Counted from the first letter of the stretch, positions 18,209 to 26,530 are shown. The stretch: DNA of 64,000 nucleotides from Peribacillus simplex NBRC 15720 = DSM 1321 (GCF_002243645.1 NZ_CP017704.1:4854001-4918000), one strand, 5' to 3'. The notes: a model not told the origin generated them from the sequence alone. Numbers and translations are program-made.

Positions 18209-18456
18209 CAAGAGTGCGGTTTGATCTTTGTTCAACAATTGGGCCATATTGTTTAGTAAGAAAAATGAAGGTTGTGAAGAAACGTACTTAAACGAAGCAG
18301 TTTAGTTAAAGAAAGCCTATCTAATCATTCATATTTAGGTGATTTGCTAATCCTTAAGATGAATTTATTAAAATTTTATAAAAAAATCTACATATTGCTT
18401 TTTTTATATAAAAAAATATATAATTGAATGGAATTTAATAAATGAGGTAATTAGAC

Positions 18457-19107
18457 ATGGAAGAAATTAAGAAAGTATTAGAGAGTTATATCCCTATAGC
18501 AAAATCTACTGCAAAAATGTTTGGACCAAACTGTGAAGTCGTTATTCATGATTTGACGAACCCTCAAGCATCTGTAATGTTTACAGTAAATAACCATGTT
18601 ACAGGAAGAGAAATCGGTCAATCATTTGATCACCTAGTGAAGACTGTATTACAATCAGAAGATTTTAAAGATGATTATCTTGCAGGTTATACATTTGTAA
18701 CAGAAGATAAGCGTACTATTCGTTCTTCGACTTCATTAATACGTGATTCTAAGCAAAAAGTGATTGGTGCTTTCTGCATAAATTTTGATGTTGAAGCACT
18801 GAATCAAATGCAACAATTTATGAATACTTTTCTTGCTACACAAGTTGAAGTTCAAGAGAATGAAACAAAATCAGATGATGATATTGAAAATGTTGAAGGA
18901 ATAGTGGATCAATTGATTCAACAAATCATTCAAAACAGTGTTCATCCAGTCATGAAACGCCATGAGAAGATTGAATTAATAAGATTTATGGACGAAAAAG
19001 GCATTTTTTTAATGAAAGGATCTGTTGAGAAGGTCGCATCTTTGTTAGGCATTTCCAAAGTAACAGTTTATAGTTATTTGGATGAAATCAAAAATAAATC
19101 AAGTTAA
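18457..19107 (+). CDS. YheO-type PAS/HTH transcriptional regulator
   Basis: 216 aa. Residues ~1-125 are the YheO-like PAS domain (CEVVIHDLTNPQASVMF, GYTFVTEDKRTIRSSTSLIR). Residues ~150-215 are a C-terminal HTH (KGSVEKVASLLGISKVTVYSYL). Relatives (e.g. DauR) control D-amino-acid or amino-acid catabolic operons. It is followed by RidA and a threonine-synthase-like PLP enzyme, so the operon probably handles a hydroxy-amino acid or its imine product. TTTATATAAA palindromes occur before this gene and before the PLP-enzyme gene. Confidence 0.85.
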   Translation: MEEIKKVLESYIPIAKSTAKMFGPNCEVVIHDLTNPQASVMFTVNNHVTGREIGQSFDHLVKTVLQSEDFKDDYLAGYTFVTEDKRTIRSSTSLIRDSKQKVIGAFCINFDVEALNQMQQFMNTFLATQVEVQENETKSDDDIENVEGIVDQLIQQIIQNSVHPVMKRHEKIELIRFMDEKGIFLMKGSVEKVASLLGISKVTVYSYLDEIKNKSS

Positions 19108-19117
19108 GGAGAATCAA

Positions 19118-19492
19118 ATGAAAAGCATCTTTGAAGTAGGAAATTTAAAATCAAATGGACACTATGCATTAGCAACAGTTCATCAGAACACTGTCTATGT
19201 ATCAGGGCAATTTGCCATTAATCCAGAAACCTGTGAAAAGAAATTTGGCACCATCGAAGAAGAAACATTACAAGCACTTAAGAATGTGGAAATGATTGTA
19301 GAAGCAGCTGGAAGTAAAAAAGAGCAGATTTTGCGTATGACATTATATATTCCGGATGTGAAATTATGGGATAAAGTAGATGCTGTTTATAAGGAATTTT
19401 TCGGTGAACATAAACCAGCTCGTACCGTTGTACCAACTAATGAATTACATTTTGGATTCAAAATTGAAATTGATGCCATTGCATATATTTAG
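19118..19492 (+). CDS. RidA-family enamine/imine deaminase
   Basis: 124 aa from ATG 19118, 5 bp after AAGGAGAATC. The RidA core is clear: TVYVSGQFAIN, LKNVEMIVEAAGSKKEQILRM, the catalytic Arg in KPARTVV, and EIDAIAYI at the end. RidA removes reactive 2-aminoacrylate/enamines made by PLP dehydratases, which fits the next gene. It starts 10 bp after the regulator. Confidence 0.9.
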   Translation: MKSIFEVGNLKSNGHYALATVHQNTVYVSGQFAINPETCEKKFGTIEEETLQALKNVEMIVEAAGSKKEQILRMTLYIPDVKLWDKVDAVYKEFFGEHKPARTVVPTNELHFGFKIEIDAIAYI

Positions 19493-19562
19493 TTATATTT
19501 TTTTATCTGTTTTATATAAAAAAGTCTAATTTATATAAAAAATTATTCGAAAGGATTGATAA

Positions 19563-20669
19563 ATGATGAAACAATTTATTTGTAACAGTTGTGGCAAAAA
19601 GCATGATATTACACCAACTCTATGGAAATGTGAATGTGGCGGAGTATTAAACATAGTAAAAGATACCCCAAAAGTTGATATTGCAGCTTGGAATAACTAT
19701 CCAAACTCATTATGGCGTTATTTTGAAACCATGCCATTCGCAAAAGATTCTAAGACATGGGAATCCGTGACAATGGGTGAAGGTCAATCACCTTTAATCG
19801 TTCTAGATCCTATGGAGCCAAATACGTATGTAAAAGTTGATTATATGATGCCTACATTATCCTTTAAAGATCGAGGAGCCGTTGTTTTGATGACAAAGGC
19901 AAAAGAATTAGGGGTATCAAAAGTAATTGCTGATAGTAGTGGTAATGCAGGAACGGCGATTGCAGCTTATGCAGCACGTTGTAATATTGCCTGTGATATA
20001 TATCTAAGTGATGAAACTTCACCGAAAAAGATCGCTCAAATAAAAGCCCATGGAGCAACGATTAAAGAGATTCGTGGTACACGAGAGGACATTGCAGCTG
20101 CGGCACAAAAAGCAGTAGACGAAGAAAAAGTTTTTTACGCAAGTCATGTGTATAATCCTTATTTTTATGAAGGAACGAAAACATATGCCTATGAAATTTA
20201 TGAACAATTAAATGGTGTGCCTGATGCTTTATTTATTCCGGTTGGAAACGGTACGCTTCTCCTAGGTGCGTACTATGGCTTTAAAGAGTTATTGGAAAAT
20301 GGATTAATTGATAAAATACCGAAAATCGTTGCCATTCAAGCGGAGAACTGTGCGCCTCTTGTGAAAGCTTACCAAACAGGGGAGGAATCAGCACAACCTG
20401 TTACGAATAGAGGTACTTTAGCGGAAGGGATAGCTATTGCTGCACCAGCGCGTTCCAAACAAATTTTAGAAGCTGTACGTAATACCAATGGTACGTTTAT
20501 TGATATTGAAGAAGATGAGATTCTGAGTGCACGCGCTAAGCTTAGTGAGAAAGGATTTTATGTGGAAGTGACATCAGCAGTAAACTATGCTGGATACATC
20601 AAGTATAAAAAGGCACCCGAAGAAAAAATAATCATACCTCTTTGTGGTGCAGGTATTAAATCAAAATAA
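19563..20669 (+). CDS. Threonine synthase-like PLP-dependent enzyme
   Basis: 368 aa. The N-terminus has a small zinc-ribbon-like segment (CNSCGKKH ... WKCECGG). The PLP lysine is in PTLSFKDRGAV, the phosphate-binding loop is SSGNAGTAIAAYAA, and the late PLP-ring motif is IPLCGAGIKSK. The fold is that of threonine synthase or threonine/diaminopropionate ammonia-lyase. With RidA beside it a deaminase or eliminase role is plausible, but the exact reaction is open. Confidence 0.85.
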   Translation: MMKQFICNSCGKKHDITPTLWKCECGGVLNIVKDTPKVDIAAWNNYPNSLWRYFETMPFAKDSKTWESVTMGEGQSPLIVLDPMEPNTYVKVDYMMPTLSFKDRGAVVLMTKAKELGVSKVIADSSGNAGTAIAAYAARCNIACDIYLSDETSPKKIAQIKAHGATIKEIRGTREDIAAAAQKAVDEEKVFYASHVYNPYFYEGTKTYAYEIYEQLNGVPDALFIPVGNGTLLLGAYYGFKELLENGLIDKIPKIVAIQAENCAPLVKAYQTGEESAQPVTNRGTLAEGIAIAAPARSKQILEAVRNTNGTFIDIEEDEILSARAKLSEKGFYVEVTSAVNYAGYIKYKKAPEEKIIIPLCGAGIKSK

Positions 20670-20713
20670 ACCCAGAAGGCCAGCTAGGTGAAAAAAGATG
20701 TAGGAGAGATAAC

Positions 20714-20815
20714 ATGAGAAACAAGTCAACGATAAAAATTATTGCAACTGGTGGAACAATTGCAGGGGCTGGTACTTCAAGTACAATGACTACGGGCTTT
20801 TTATTGCATATTAAT
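20714..20815 (+). pseudogene. L-asparaginase, N-terminal stub
   Basis: MRNKSTIKIIATGGTIAGAG followed by TSST is the start of a type I/II asparaginase with the catalytic Thr in GGTIAGAG. Homology ends after ~30 residues, where sequence leading into repeat R2 begins. It was probably the last gene of the operon. Confidence 0.75.
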
Positions 20816-20859
20816 CTCCCTATATTTGGACGGATTTTATCATCAGACTGAAAATCCCA

Positions 20860-21032
20860 CTCTTCACCGTAGTAAAGCAATCATTTTATGCTTTCTAATA
20901 TCAGTTCAGTAAAAACGAAGTCATATCTAGCCGATTGTGATATTTAAGGTATAATGATAGGGGAAAGATATTTTGTAACGGATTAGGTGAAGATGATCAT
21001 GAAGCTAATCATTATATGTGGATAATTAGAGT
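20860..21032 (+). repeat. ~170-bp leader-like repeat R2, copy 2
   Basis: About 90% identical to 16563-16745. It has the -10-like box GGTATAATG and GATTAGGTGAAG. The 12-bp GAAGCTAATCAT unit occurs once. It sits where the asparaginase gene is cut, which links this repeat to the break. Confidence 0.7.
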
Positions 21033-21482
21033 CTAGAAAAGAAAAAAACATGTAGGTAACCTACTTAATCCTTGATAAATAAGGTTATTATTATGATATT
21101 GATGATTGACTTTTAACTTTCAATAGTCAAGGAAACGAAAGGGTATTTGGGTTTTGTAAGAGACAGTCAAAAACAATTTATATATGAATTTTATTTAAGG
21201 TCTACCATAAATGAAATATTAGTTTTTTTCTAACGTAGATGTTACCAAACATTGGTATAAAACAAAAAAGAAAAACATTGATATTTGCAAGTTCTTTGAA
21301 TCGAATGAAATTCCACATATAACCATAGGTCCAGAAGGTCAATGGCTAAATATAGATGAATACTAATAAACGTACTTGCTTCAACTAAGGGGGCCTTTAA
21401 AAATCTACTAATCTAGTATAATTGTTCTTTATTTGTCTATACTGTCTAATAAGATTATGGTATAGATGGGAGAGAAACAGGT
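21033..21482. other. Region upstream of the recombinase
   Basis: Contains a short decayed coding tail (DICKFFESNEIPHITIGPEG, then QWLNIDEY and a stop at ~21366) of unknown origin. It is followed by CAACTAAGGGGGC near 21385, a possible worn array simple site. A TTGTCTATAC / TATGGTATAG stretch before 21460 may be the recombinase promoter. Confidence 0.4.
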
Positions 21483-22322
21483 ATGAACTTAACTGAAGTA
21501 TGGAGTTTATATAAAGCAGATAAGCAAATCCAAGGTTATTCTCCACAAACATTAAAGTCATATTACGTTCAATTTAACTTGTTGGTGAAGAGTTTTGGAA
21601 ATATATCCATTCGAGAATTTTCAACTAATTCTCTTAAAGTTTACCTGGGAAAAGCAGCTGAAAAGCTTAAGCCATCCAGTCTTGGTCACAGAATTCGTTT
21701 TATTAAATCTTTATTTAGATGGGCACAAGATGAAAATATAATTAATGGAAATCCTGCTTCAAAAATCAAGGAACCAAAACCCGAAATAAGGGTTCCAAAA
21801 TACCTGTCTGAAGAGGAAATTGAACATTTGCGGGAAGCTTGTCATACAACATTCGAAAATGCTTTATTTGAGTTTATGTACTCAACAAGATGCAGAATTG
21901 GTGAAGCAATAACACTAAAGAGGACTTCAATCAATTTTTCTAATCAATCAGCAATCGTATTAGGTAAAGGAAATAAAGAACGAGAAGTATATTTCAATAC
22001 TCGTTGTGAAATATGGTTGAAGCGTTATTTAAGTGAGCGAAAAGATCATGAGGAAGCACTTTTTGTGACAACACGCGCACCCCATCGAATGAGTATTTCT
22101 CAAGCGAGAAACGTTATAAAACTGATAGCAAAGAGAACGGACATTAAAAAGAGCATTCATCCCCACCAGCTTAGACATAGTTACGCTACAAAATTATTGA
22201 ATAATGGAGCGCCTCTAGAAGTGATTCAAAATTTAATGGGTCATGAAAAAAGTGAAACCACAAAAATGTATGCATATCTAAGTGGTGCAATGCGGAGAGA
22301 CTTGTATAGAAAGTATTTTTAA
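21483..22322 (+). CDS. Tyrosine recombinase (Xer/phage-integrase type), candidate array recombinase
   Basis: 279 aa. The N-terminal SAM-like DNA-binding domain spans ~1-95 and the catalytic domain ~105-279. All catalytic residues are visible: R138 (TRCRIGEA), K162 (LGKGNKER), H228 and R231 (HPHQLRHSYAT), H254 (LMGHEKS) and the nucleophile Y263 (TTKMYAYL). Length and motifs fit XerC/XerD-like simple recombinases. I do not see the extra insertion between boxes II and III that defines integron IntI. The gene reads toward the cassette array, and the first complete simple site lies 35 bp past its stop. GAGAGAAACAGGT precedes the ATG. Confidence 0.9.
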   Translation: MNLTEVWSLYKADKQIQGYSPQTLKSYYVQFNLLVKSFGNISIREFSTNSLKVYLGKAAEKLKPSSLGHRIRFIKSLFRWAQDENIINGNPASKIKEPKPEIRVPKYLSEEEIEHLREACHTTFENALFEFMYSTRCRIGEAITLKRTSINFSNQSAIVLGKGNKEREVYFNTRCEIWLKRYLSERKDHEEALFVTTRAPHRMSISQARNVIKLIAKRTDIKKSIHPHQLRHSYATKLLNNGAPLEVIQNLMGHEKSETTKMYAYLSGAMRRDLYRKYF

Positions 22323-22345
22323 GGGGCCGAGGGTCCTTTTTATTT
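22320..22345 (+). terminator. Terminator after the recombinase
   Basis: AGGGGCC-GAG-GGTCCTT stem with G-T pairs, then a T-rich run. It takes the place of the terminator hairpin found inside composite sites. Confidence 0.6.
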
Positions 22346-22356
22346 TGTTATTAATA

Positions 22357-22377
22357 AACTATCGGGGCAGGTTAGTT
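22357..22377 (+). repeat. Array site S1: single right simple site beside the recombinase (attI-like)
   Basis: Arms AACTATC / GTTAGTT, spacer GGGGCAG. It has no left simple site, only the recombinase terminator. A lone simple site next to the recombinase is what an attI-type insertion site would look like. Confidence 0.8.
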
Positions 22378-22663
22378 GCATAAGGCATACGTTAGAGTAG
22401 TGCAAAGCTACTCTTAAAAAAACTGTGTCATTTACCTATGTGGAACATAACTTAAATGTAAGTAACCCCTTAAAACTTATTAGGAGTAATTGTATGTCTC
22501 CTTTTATTGGCGATTGCGGGGATTTTTGGCCGGGGTTTTTTATTAAAAATGACTATACCTATTCAAGGTAAGCAATATTGCAAGAAAATGTATTACCACA
22601 AACCCTTGAACATAAGTTTTAAATTGAACTTTTCTAACATTGTCGAATGAGGGGGGCAATTGT
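22378..22663 (+). other. Leader of the first cassette
   Basis: Contains the hairpin GAGTAG / CTACTC (~22395-22413) and a short worn frame (MSPFIGDCGDFWPGFFIKND) without a clear ribosome site. No gene is called. Confidence 0.4.
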
Positions 22664-22930
22664 ATGAATAATACCTATTCAAAGTCAGAACAAAATGAAC
22701 AATCGCCAATAAGTCCTAGTCTCAGACTTGGGCTAACAGCTGCTATTCTTACCACTATTGCAGACGGTATTGCAGCCATAGCAGTTTTAACTGCTATGGA
22801 TGAGGTAATCATTGAAACAGAAAAAGAAAAACAAGATCAAAAAGAATTAGATGAGAAGCTTGAAAAAATGCAACAGCAAATTGACAAATTAACAAATGTA
22901 TTAACAAAAAGAGGGATGAGAACAAAGTAA
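22664..22930 (+). CDS. Small protein of unknown function with membrane segment and coiled coil
   Basis: 88 aa from ATG 22664, 8 bp after GAGGGGG. Residues ~22-47 are hydrophobic (RLGLTAAILTTIADGIAAIA) and residues ~50-88 are a charged coiled coil (EKEKQDQKELDEKLEKMQQQ). It belongs to the first cassette after S1. Function not recognised. Confidence 0.7.
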   Translation: MNNTYSKSEQNEQSPISPSLRLGLTAAILTTIADGIAAIAVLTAMDEVIIETEKEKQDQKELDEKLEKMQQQIDKLTNVLTKRGMRTK

Positions 22931-23042
22931 ATTATCATTGTGTATATTCTTCTTCAGATGGTTTTTTTGTTGTGCAGGATGAATACAAAAGAATATTATG
23001 TATACCATAAGTTTACACCTTGTTTTTGAATGCGATACATTG

Positions 23043-23081
23043 AAAAGCCCTTACTCGATTTGAGTAGGGGCTATTTTTTTG
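23043..23081 (+). terminator. Terminator of the first cassette gene
   Basis: AAGCCCTTACTC / GAGTAGGGGCT stem followed by ATTTTTTTG. Confidence 0.8.
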
Positions 23082-23329
23082 TTGAAGTTCGTAAAGGTGT
23101 TGTTGAATTTCTTAATGAACTCCCTCAGTTTAATAGATAATGCTCACGAATACTCGCTTATTCGCAGGATTTCAAACCACATGGTATAGGTTGCTATAGA
23201 TGAACGCAAGAGATAGGACCGTTTTGATAAGATGAGGGCAGATTGAAATAGGGGATCTGTTGAAAATCCCATATTATTACATATACTGCACGCATTCTCC
23301 ACGCTGCCCCTGGAGGCTTTCCCTCCCAT

Positions 23330-23440
23330 GTCTCAACGGGTCATAATCCTATGCCCTTTCATTCCTTCGTCATGCCTATCCAAGGGGTGAAGGCCGGTTT
23401 TGCTAACGGAACGGGTCATTGCCCTTTTGTTCATTACATC
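23330..23440 (-). ncRNA. Candidate bridge (guide) RNA region of IS-A copy 1
   Basis: In the right end, read on the minus strand, AATGAAC (23429-23435) can pair with the right target GTTCATT. After 19 nt comes CCGTTAG (23403-23409), identical to the left target CCGTTAG. Downstream, GGAATG (23360-23365) can pair with CATTCC at the element's left end (24888-24893). Together these fit target and donor guides. The transcript ends are not known. Confidence 0.6.
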
Positions 23441-23511
23441 CAGTACTTCGTGCTTTCTTTGAAATCCTACGAATAAGCCAACTTTCGTTAAATAACAATG
23501 TGAATGTAAAT

Positions 23512-24786
23512 TTACGCTGCTAGTTGTTCAAATGGGAAGATCATTTCCGGTTTATAGGCAGAGCCATTACGAGCTATACCTACTAGGACACGGGCGAGTT
23601 TTCCACAAAGTTTCATGATGGATTTCATTTTCTTAATCTTCTTCACTTTAACATTATTCGAGTGTAGGGCTTTAAACTCAGGGTTATTCATCACTAGACT
23701 CATGGTCGCAAGGAAGAGGTAACGCCGCAGGCGTGATCTTCCACGTTTGGAAAGAACAATTTGGCCTTTCCACTTCCCAGAGCTTGCTTCAGCGAGATGC
23801 AATCCTGCATGACGAAGGAGCGCATTCCCGTGAGCGAACCCACTCAGATCTCCAGCTTCTCCTAAGATTCCCGCTAGTGAAATCTCGCTGATTCCTTTAA
23901 TGGCAAGTATTTGCTTAACGAATGGAATCTGTTCCAAGACGTTTGTGACTTCTTGCGTCACTCTTTCGAGTTGGGATGAAGCGAGATCATATTCCTCTAA
24001 TAATTGTCCCAAGTGAAGTTTATACGCATCAAGGGCTTGTTTCGTACCAATTGAACGCTTGGCCAATACAAGCAGGGAACGGGCTTTTTTATGCCCGGAA
24101 TGTCGCTTCATACATGATTTCCAACCGGTTACGATATCTTGAGGCTGTAAGGAACATAATTCAGCTGGGGTAGGAAAGAGGCGTAGGGTTGCGATTGCCC
24201 CTTTACATGATACGTCTTTAAACACTTGCCGGAGCTCGGGAAAGACCACATCCACCCATCGATTAATTTGGTTGATGGAGCTAACATGACGCTTAACGAT
24301 CACATCTCGGTTAGCCATAAGGACACGAAGTTTTTCAAATGATTCTGAAGTGGAACGAACGAAGGCATAGTAGCCATTCTTCACCATATCAGCGATGACA
24401 AGGGCATCTTTTTTATCACTTTTGGATTGCGTATTATCACGATTTTCTTTGTTTCTTTTGACATGGTGAGGATTGACGGTGACGACATCCATGTTTTGTT
24501 TGACTAGCCACTTTGAAAGGTTTATCCAATAATGTCCGGTAGGTTCCATTCCGACTATCGTTGTGTCTAGGTTTTTCATTTGTTTTAGTTCCTGGATCCA
24601 GTTTAGTAATCGAGTAAAACCCTCTTCGTTATTTTCAAAAGACAAGGGTTTCCCGACCACAATGCCCCGAAAGTTTACAGCACGGGCCACGTGTAAGTGT
24701 TGGGCAATATCCACACCAACAACTAGATGTTGATCCGTAATTCTCTCAATTAGTTGATTTTGTTTGTTTTGCATTTTAAAATTCAT
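23512..24786 (-). CDS. IS110-family DEDD transposase (IS-A copy 1)
   Basis: 424 aa. The N-terminal RuvC-like DEDD domain begins HLVVGVDIAQHLHVARAV and contains GMEPTGHYW and the K-DALVIADMVKNG motif. The C-terminal Tnp_20 domain has IKGISEISLAGILGEAGDLS and the Ser-bearing ASSGKWKGQ. It joins donor and target DNA under RNA guidance in this family. The frame is intact. It is a close relative of the genes at 29727 and 45422. Confidence 0.93.
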   Translation of the reverse strand: MNFKMQNKQNQLIERITDQHLVVGVDIAQHLHVARAVNFRGIVVGKPLSFENNEEGFTRLLNWIQELKQMKNLDTTIVGMEPTGHYWINLSKWLVKQNMDVVTVNPHHVKRNKENRDNTQSKSDKKDALVIADMVKNGYYAFVRSTSESFEKLRVLMANRDVIVKRHVSSINQINRWVDVVFPELRQVFKDVSCKGAIATLRLFPTPAELCSLQPQDIVTGWKSCMKRHSGHKKARSLLVLAKRSIGTKQALDAYKLHLGQLLEEYDLASSQLERVTQEVTNVLEQIPFVKQILAIKGISEISLAGILGEAGDLSGFAHGNALLRHAGLHLAEASSGKWKGQIVLSKRGRSRLRRYLFLATMSLVMNNPEFKALHSNNVKVKKIKKMKSIMKLCGKLARVLVGIARNGSAYKPEMIFPFEQLAA

Positions 24787-24916
24787 AGTAGGGCTTCCTC
24801 CTTAAGACTTTGAGTTAGATTGGTCTCTATACTCGTATCTTACTGAGGGGCTCTATTTTTTTCAAACCTGATATTTAACGATCTACAGGAATGCTAACGG
24901 GTGCGTTCGTATTATA

Positions 24917-24949
24917 AGGTTAGCCAGTTTTTACTGGTTGACCTTTTTT
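24917..24949 (+). terminator. Terminator at the IS-B left end
   Basis: GGTTAGCCAGT / ACTGGTTGACC stem with seven T, just inside the element. It would block read-through from the array into the guide RNA. The same structure is at ~40111-40143. Confidence 0.7.
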
Positions 24950-24964
24950 TAATAGAATCTATTA

Positions 24965-25110
24965 TATCAGTAGCCAGGGTAGAACGTACGGGTGCGTGGG
25001 ACTTGATCCCGTGAACTAAACTGTTCGCCCCCTACTTGTAGAAACATGTTTGAGGCTGGTTGGGACGTAGATCTCGTATAACAAGCGAAGCTATGACACT
25101 ACATGGAGGA
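24965..25110 (+). ncRNA. Candidate bridge (guide) RNA of IS-B copy 1
   Basis: Four segments stand in bridge-RNA order. ACGGGTGCGT (24988-24997) is identical to the left target at 24897-24906. GAACTAA (25013-25019) is complementary to TTAGTTC, the right target beside the copy at 63887-63893. GCTGGTT (25055-25061) is identical to the element's right end (26477-26483). GCGAA (25085-25089) can pair with TTCG(T) at its left end. Inference from pairing; no transcript evidence. Confidence 0.65.
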
Positions 25111-25148
25111 CTAGGGGTACTGGTTAGTAAGTAGAGGAGGAAAAAACG

Positions 25149-26351
25149 ATGAATCCAGTTGTTGGTCTGGATGTGGCAAAAGGAGAGAGTCAAGTTCAGG
25201 CATTCTTAGATCAATCTAAACCGTATGGGAAGAGCTTTTCAATGAAGCATATCAAAGAGGAGTTAGAGCATTTTTTAGAATTTCTAAAAGAAATTGAAGA
25301 GGTGACAGGGCAGATGCCTATGGTCATTTTAGAATCTACAGGGCATTACCATTCTCCCGTTATTCAATACCTGGAGGAACAAGGGATTCTATATATCTTA
25401 CTAAATCCGATTATTTCTTATCAGGCAAAGAAGTCCAGTTTACGGAAGGTGAAAACAGACGCTATCGATGCGTACCAGTTGTGTGTGCTGTATTACAAAG
25501 AGGATTTAGAACCTCATAAAATTAGAGGAATTCAGCTATTAGACCTTCGGAATTTGTCCAGACAACAGGAAATCGTAACGAATATGTATGTGGAAGCTAA
25601 ACTTCAGTTTCACACCATTTTAGATCAAGTGTTTCCTGAATACCGGAAGGTTTTTGGGGATCTATATTCGAAGGTTTCTTTATTGATGTTAAAGGAATAT
25701 CCTACTTCAGAGGCGGTATTAACAGCCGGAGAAAGTAGACTAGCAGAGAGTGTTATAGAGTTCTGTTCTAGCCGATCGAGTGAATGGGCATGGGAAAAAG
25801 CAAAAAAAATAATGGATTCCGCATCTAGAAATCCATTTCAAAAAAGCGTGTATGAAAGTCACGTAATCAATCTTCGTATGTATATTGAGTTGCTTTTTCA
25901 TTACCAGGGACACCTTTCCGATTTGGAAGATCGTATAGTGGCCCTGGCAAATGAACTGGAAGAATATAAGATCATCCAATCGATTCCGGGTATCGGAGAA
26001 AAAATCGCAGCCACGATTATCTCTGAAATCGGTGAAATCGATCGGTTTAATCATCCGAAAAAACTGGTTGCCTTCGCTGGAGTAGATCCAAGTGTTCACT
26101 CATCGGGTAAGTTTACGGCAACCATTAATCGTATGACAAAAAGAGGTTCGAGCAGACTACTTCATTCTCTGTATCTTGCCGTACTATGCGGCATAAGAAG
26201 TTCAAGGAACAAAAAGCTTAAAGCATTCTATGATAAGAAAAAATCAGAAGGAAAACCTGCCAAAGTGTCAATCGTTGCTTGTATGAATAAGTTGCTTCAT
26301 TGGATTTATGCTTTATTAAAGAGAAAAGAAACGTTCCTAGATTTAGCCTAA
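25149..26351 (+). CDS. IS110-family transposase (IS-B copy 1)
   Basis: 400 aa with the DEDD domain (MNPVVGLDVAKGESQVQAFL, ILESTGHYH, KVKTDAIDAYQL) and the Tnp_20 domain (IIQSIPGIGEKIAATIISEI, with VHSSGKFTA carrying the catalytic Ser). AGAGGAGG lies before the ATG. It is only distantly related to IS-A and IS-C. The frame is intact, so the element may be active. Confidence 0.92.
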   Translation: MNPVVGLDVAKGESQVQAFLDQSKPYGKSFSMKHIKEELEHFLEFLKEIEEVTGQMPMVILESTGHYHSPVIQYLEEQGILYILLNPIISYQAKKSSLRKVKTDAIDAYQLCVLYYKEDLEPHKIRGIQLLDLRNLSRQQEIVTNMYVEAKLQFHTILDQVFPEYRKVFGDLYSKVSLLMLKEYPTSEAVLTAGESRLAESVIEFCSSRSSEWAWEKAKKIMDSASRNPFQKSVYESHVINLRMYIELLFHYQGHLSDLEDRIVALANELEEYKIIQSIPGIGEKIAATIISEIGEIDRFNHPKKLVAFAGVDPSVHSSGKFTATINRMTKRGSSRLLHSLYLAVLCGIRSSRNKKLKAFYDKKKSEGKPAKVSIVACMNKLLHWIYALLKRKETFLDLA

Positions 26352-26530
26352 TTAACGGTTTTATGAAACAGAGAAAAATCCTTCCAAAAGGGTTTTGGAG
26401 GGTTATTTGTCATGAACAAAAATAGTATATCATAAGGGAAATGAAAATTTTAGAGAAAGATATTGACATCCTATTAGCTGGTTTAGCTGAAGATCGGAGC
26501 TGTCTTTAAGGCAGCTTTTTCTTTATTCAA

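Larger units (their letters stand above)
23122..24893 (-). mobile_element. IS-A copy 1 (IS110/IS1111 family)
   Basis: An intact-looking element, ~1772 bp, on the minus strand. It has a 107-bp left end, a 424-aa transposase and a ~390-bp right end holding a candidate guide RNA. It is flanked by the CT dinucleotide on both sides (23120-23121, 24894-24895) and has no terminal inverted repeats, as usual for this family. It lies inside the left simple site of S2. Confidence 0.85.
24908..26482 (+). mobile_element. IS-B copy 1 (IS110 family, 5' guide region)
   Basis: ~1575 bp: a 241-bp non-coding left end, a 400-aa transposase and a ~131-bp right end. The TT core is present at both edges (24906-24907, 26483-26484). 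The flanks rejoin to the sequence GGGTGCGTTAGCTGAAG of a left simple site. Partial copies occur at 40102-40425 and 63550-63888. Confidence 0.88.
23111..26530 (+). repeat. Array site S2: one left half-site split by two different insertion sequences
   Basis: The pieces are 23111-23121 (CTTAATGAACT), 24894-24907 (CTAACGGGTGCGTT) and 26485-26530 (AGCTGAAGATCGGAGCTG with the terminator hairpin). Joined, they rebuild a standard left simple site plus terminator. IS-A entered after CT, duplicating the CT core. IS-B entered after TT, duplicating the TT core. Confidence 0.85.

Noticed and set aside
21483..22322. Classical IntI integrase
   Set aside because: The extra helix/insert between catalytic boxes II and III that marks IntI is not visible, and the protein is shorter than typical IntI.
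25740..26099. 119-codon minus-strand frame within the IS-B transposase
   Set aside because: Shadow of the transposase gene.
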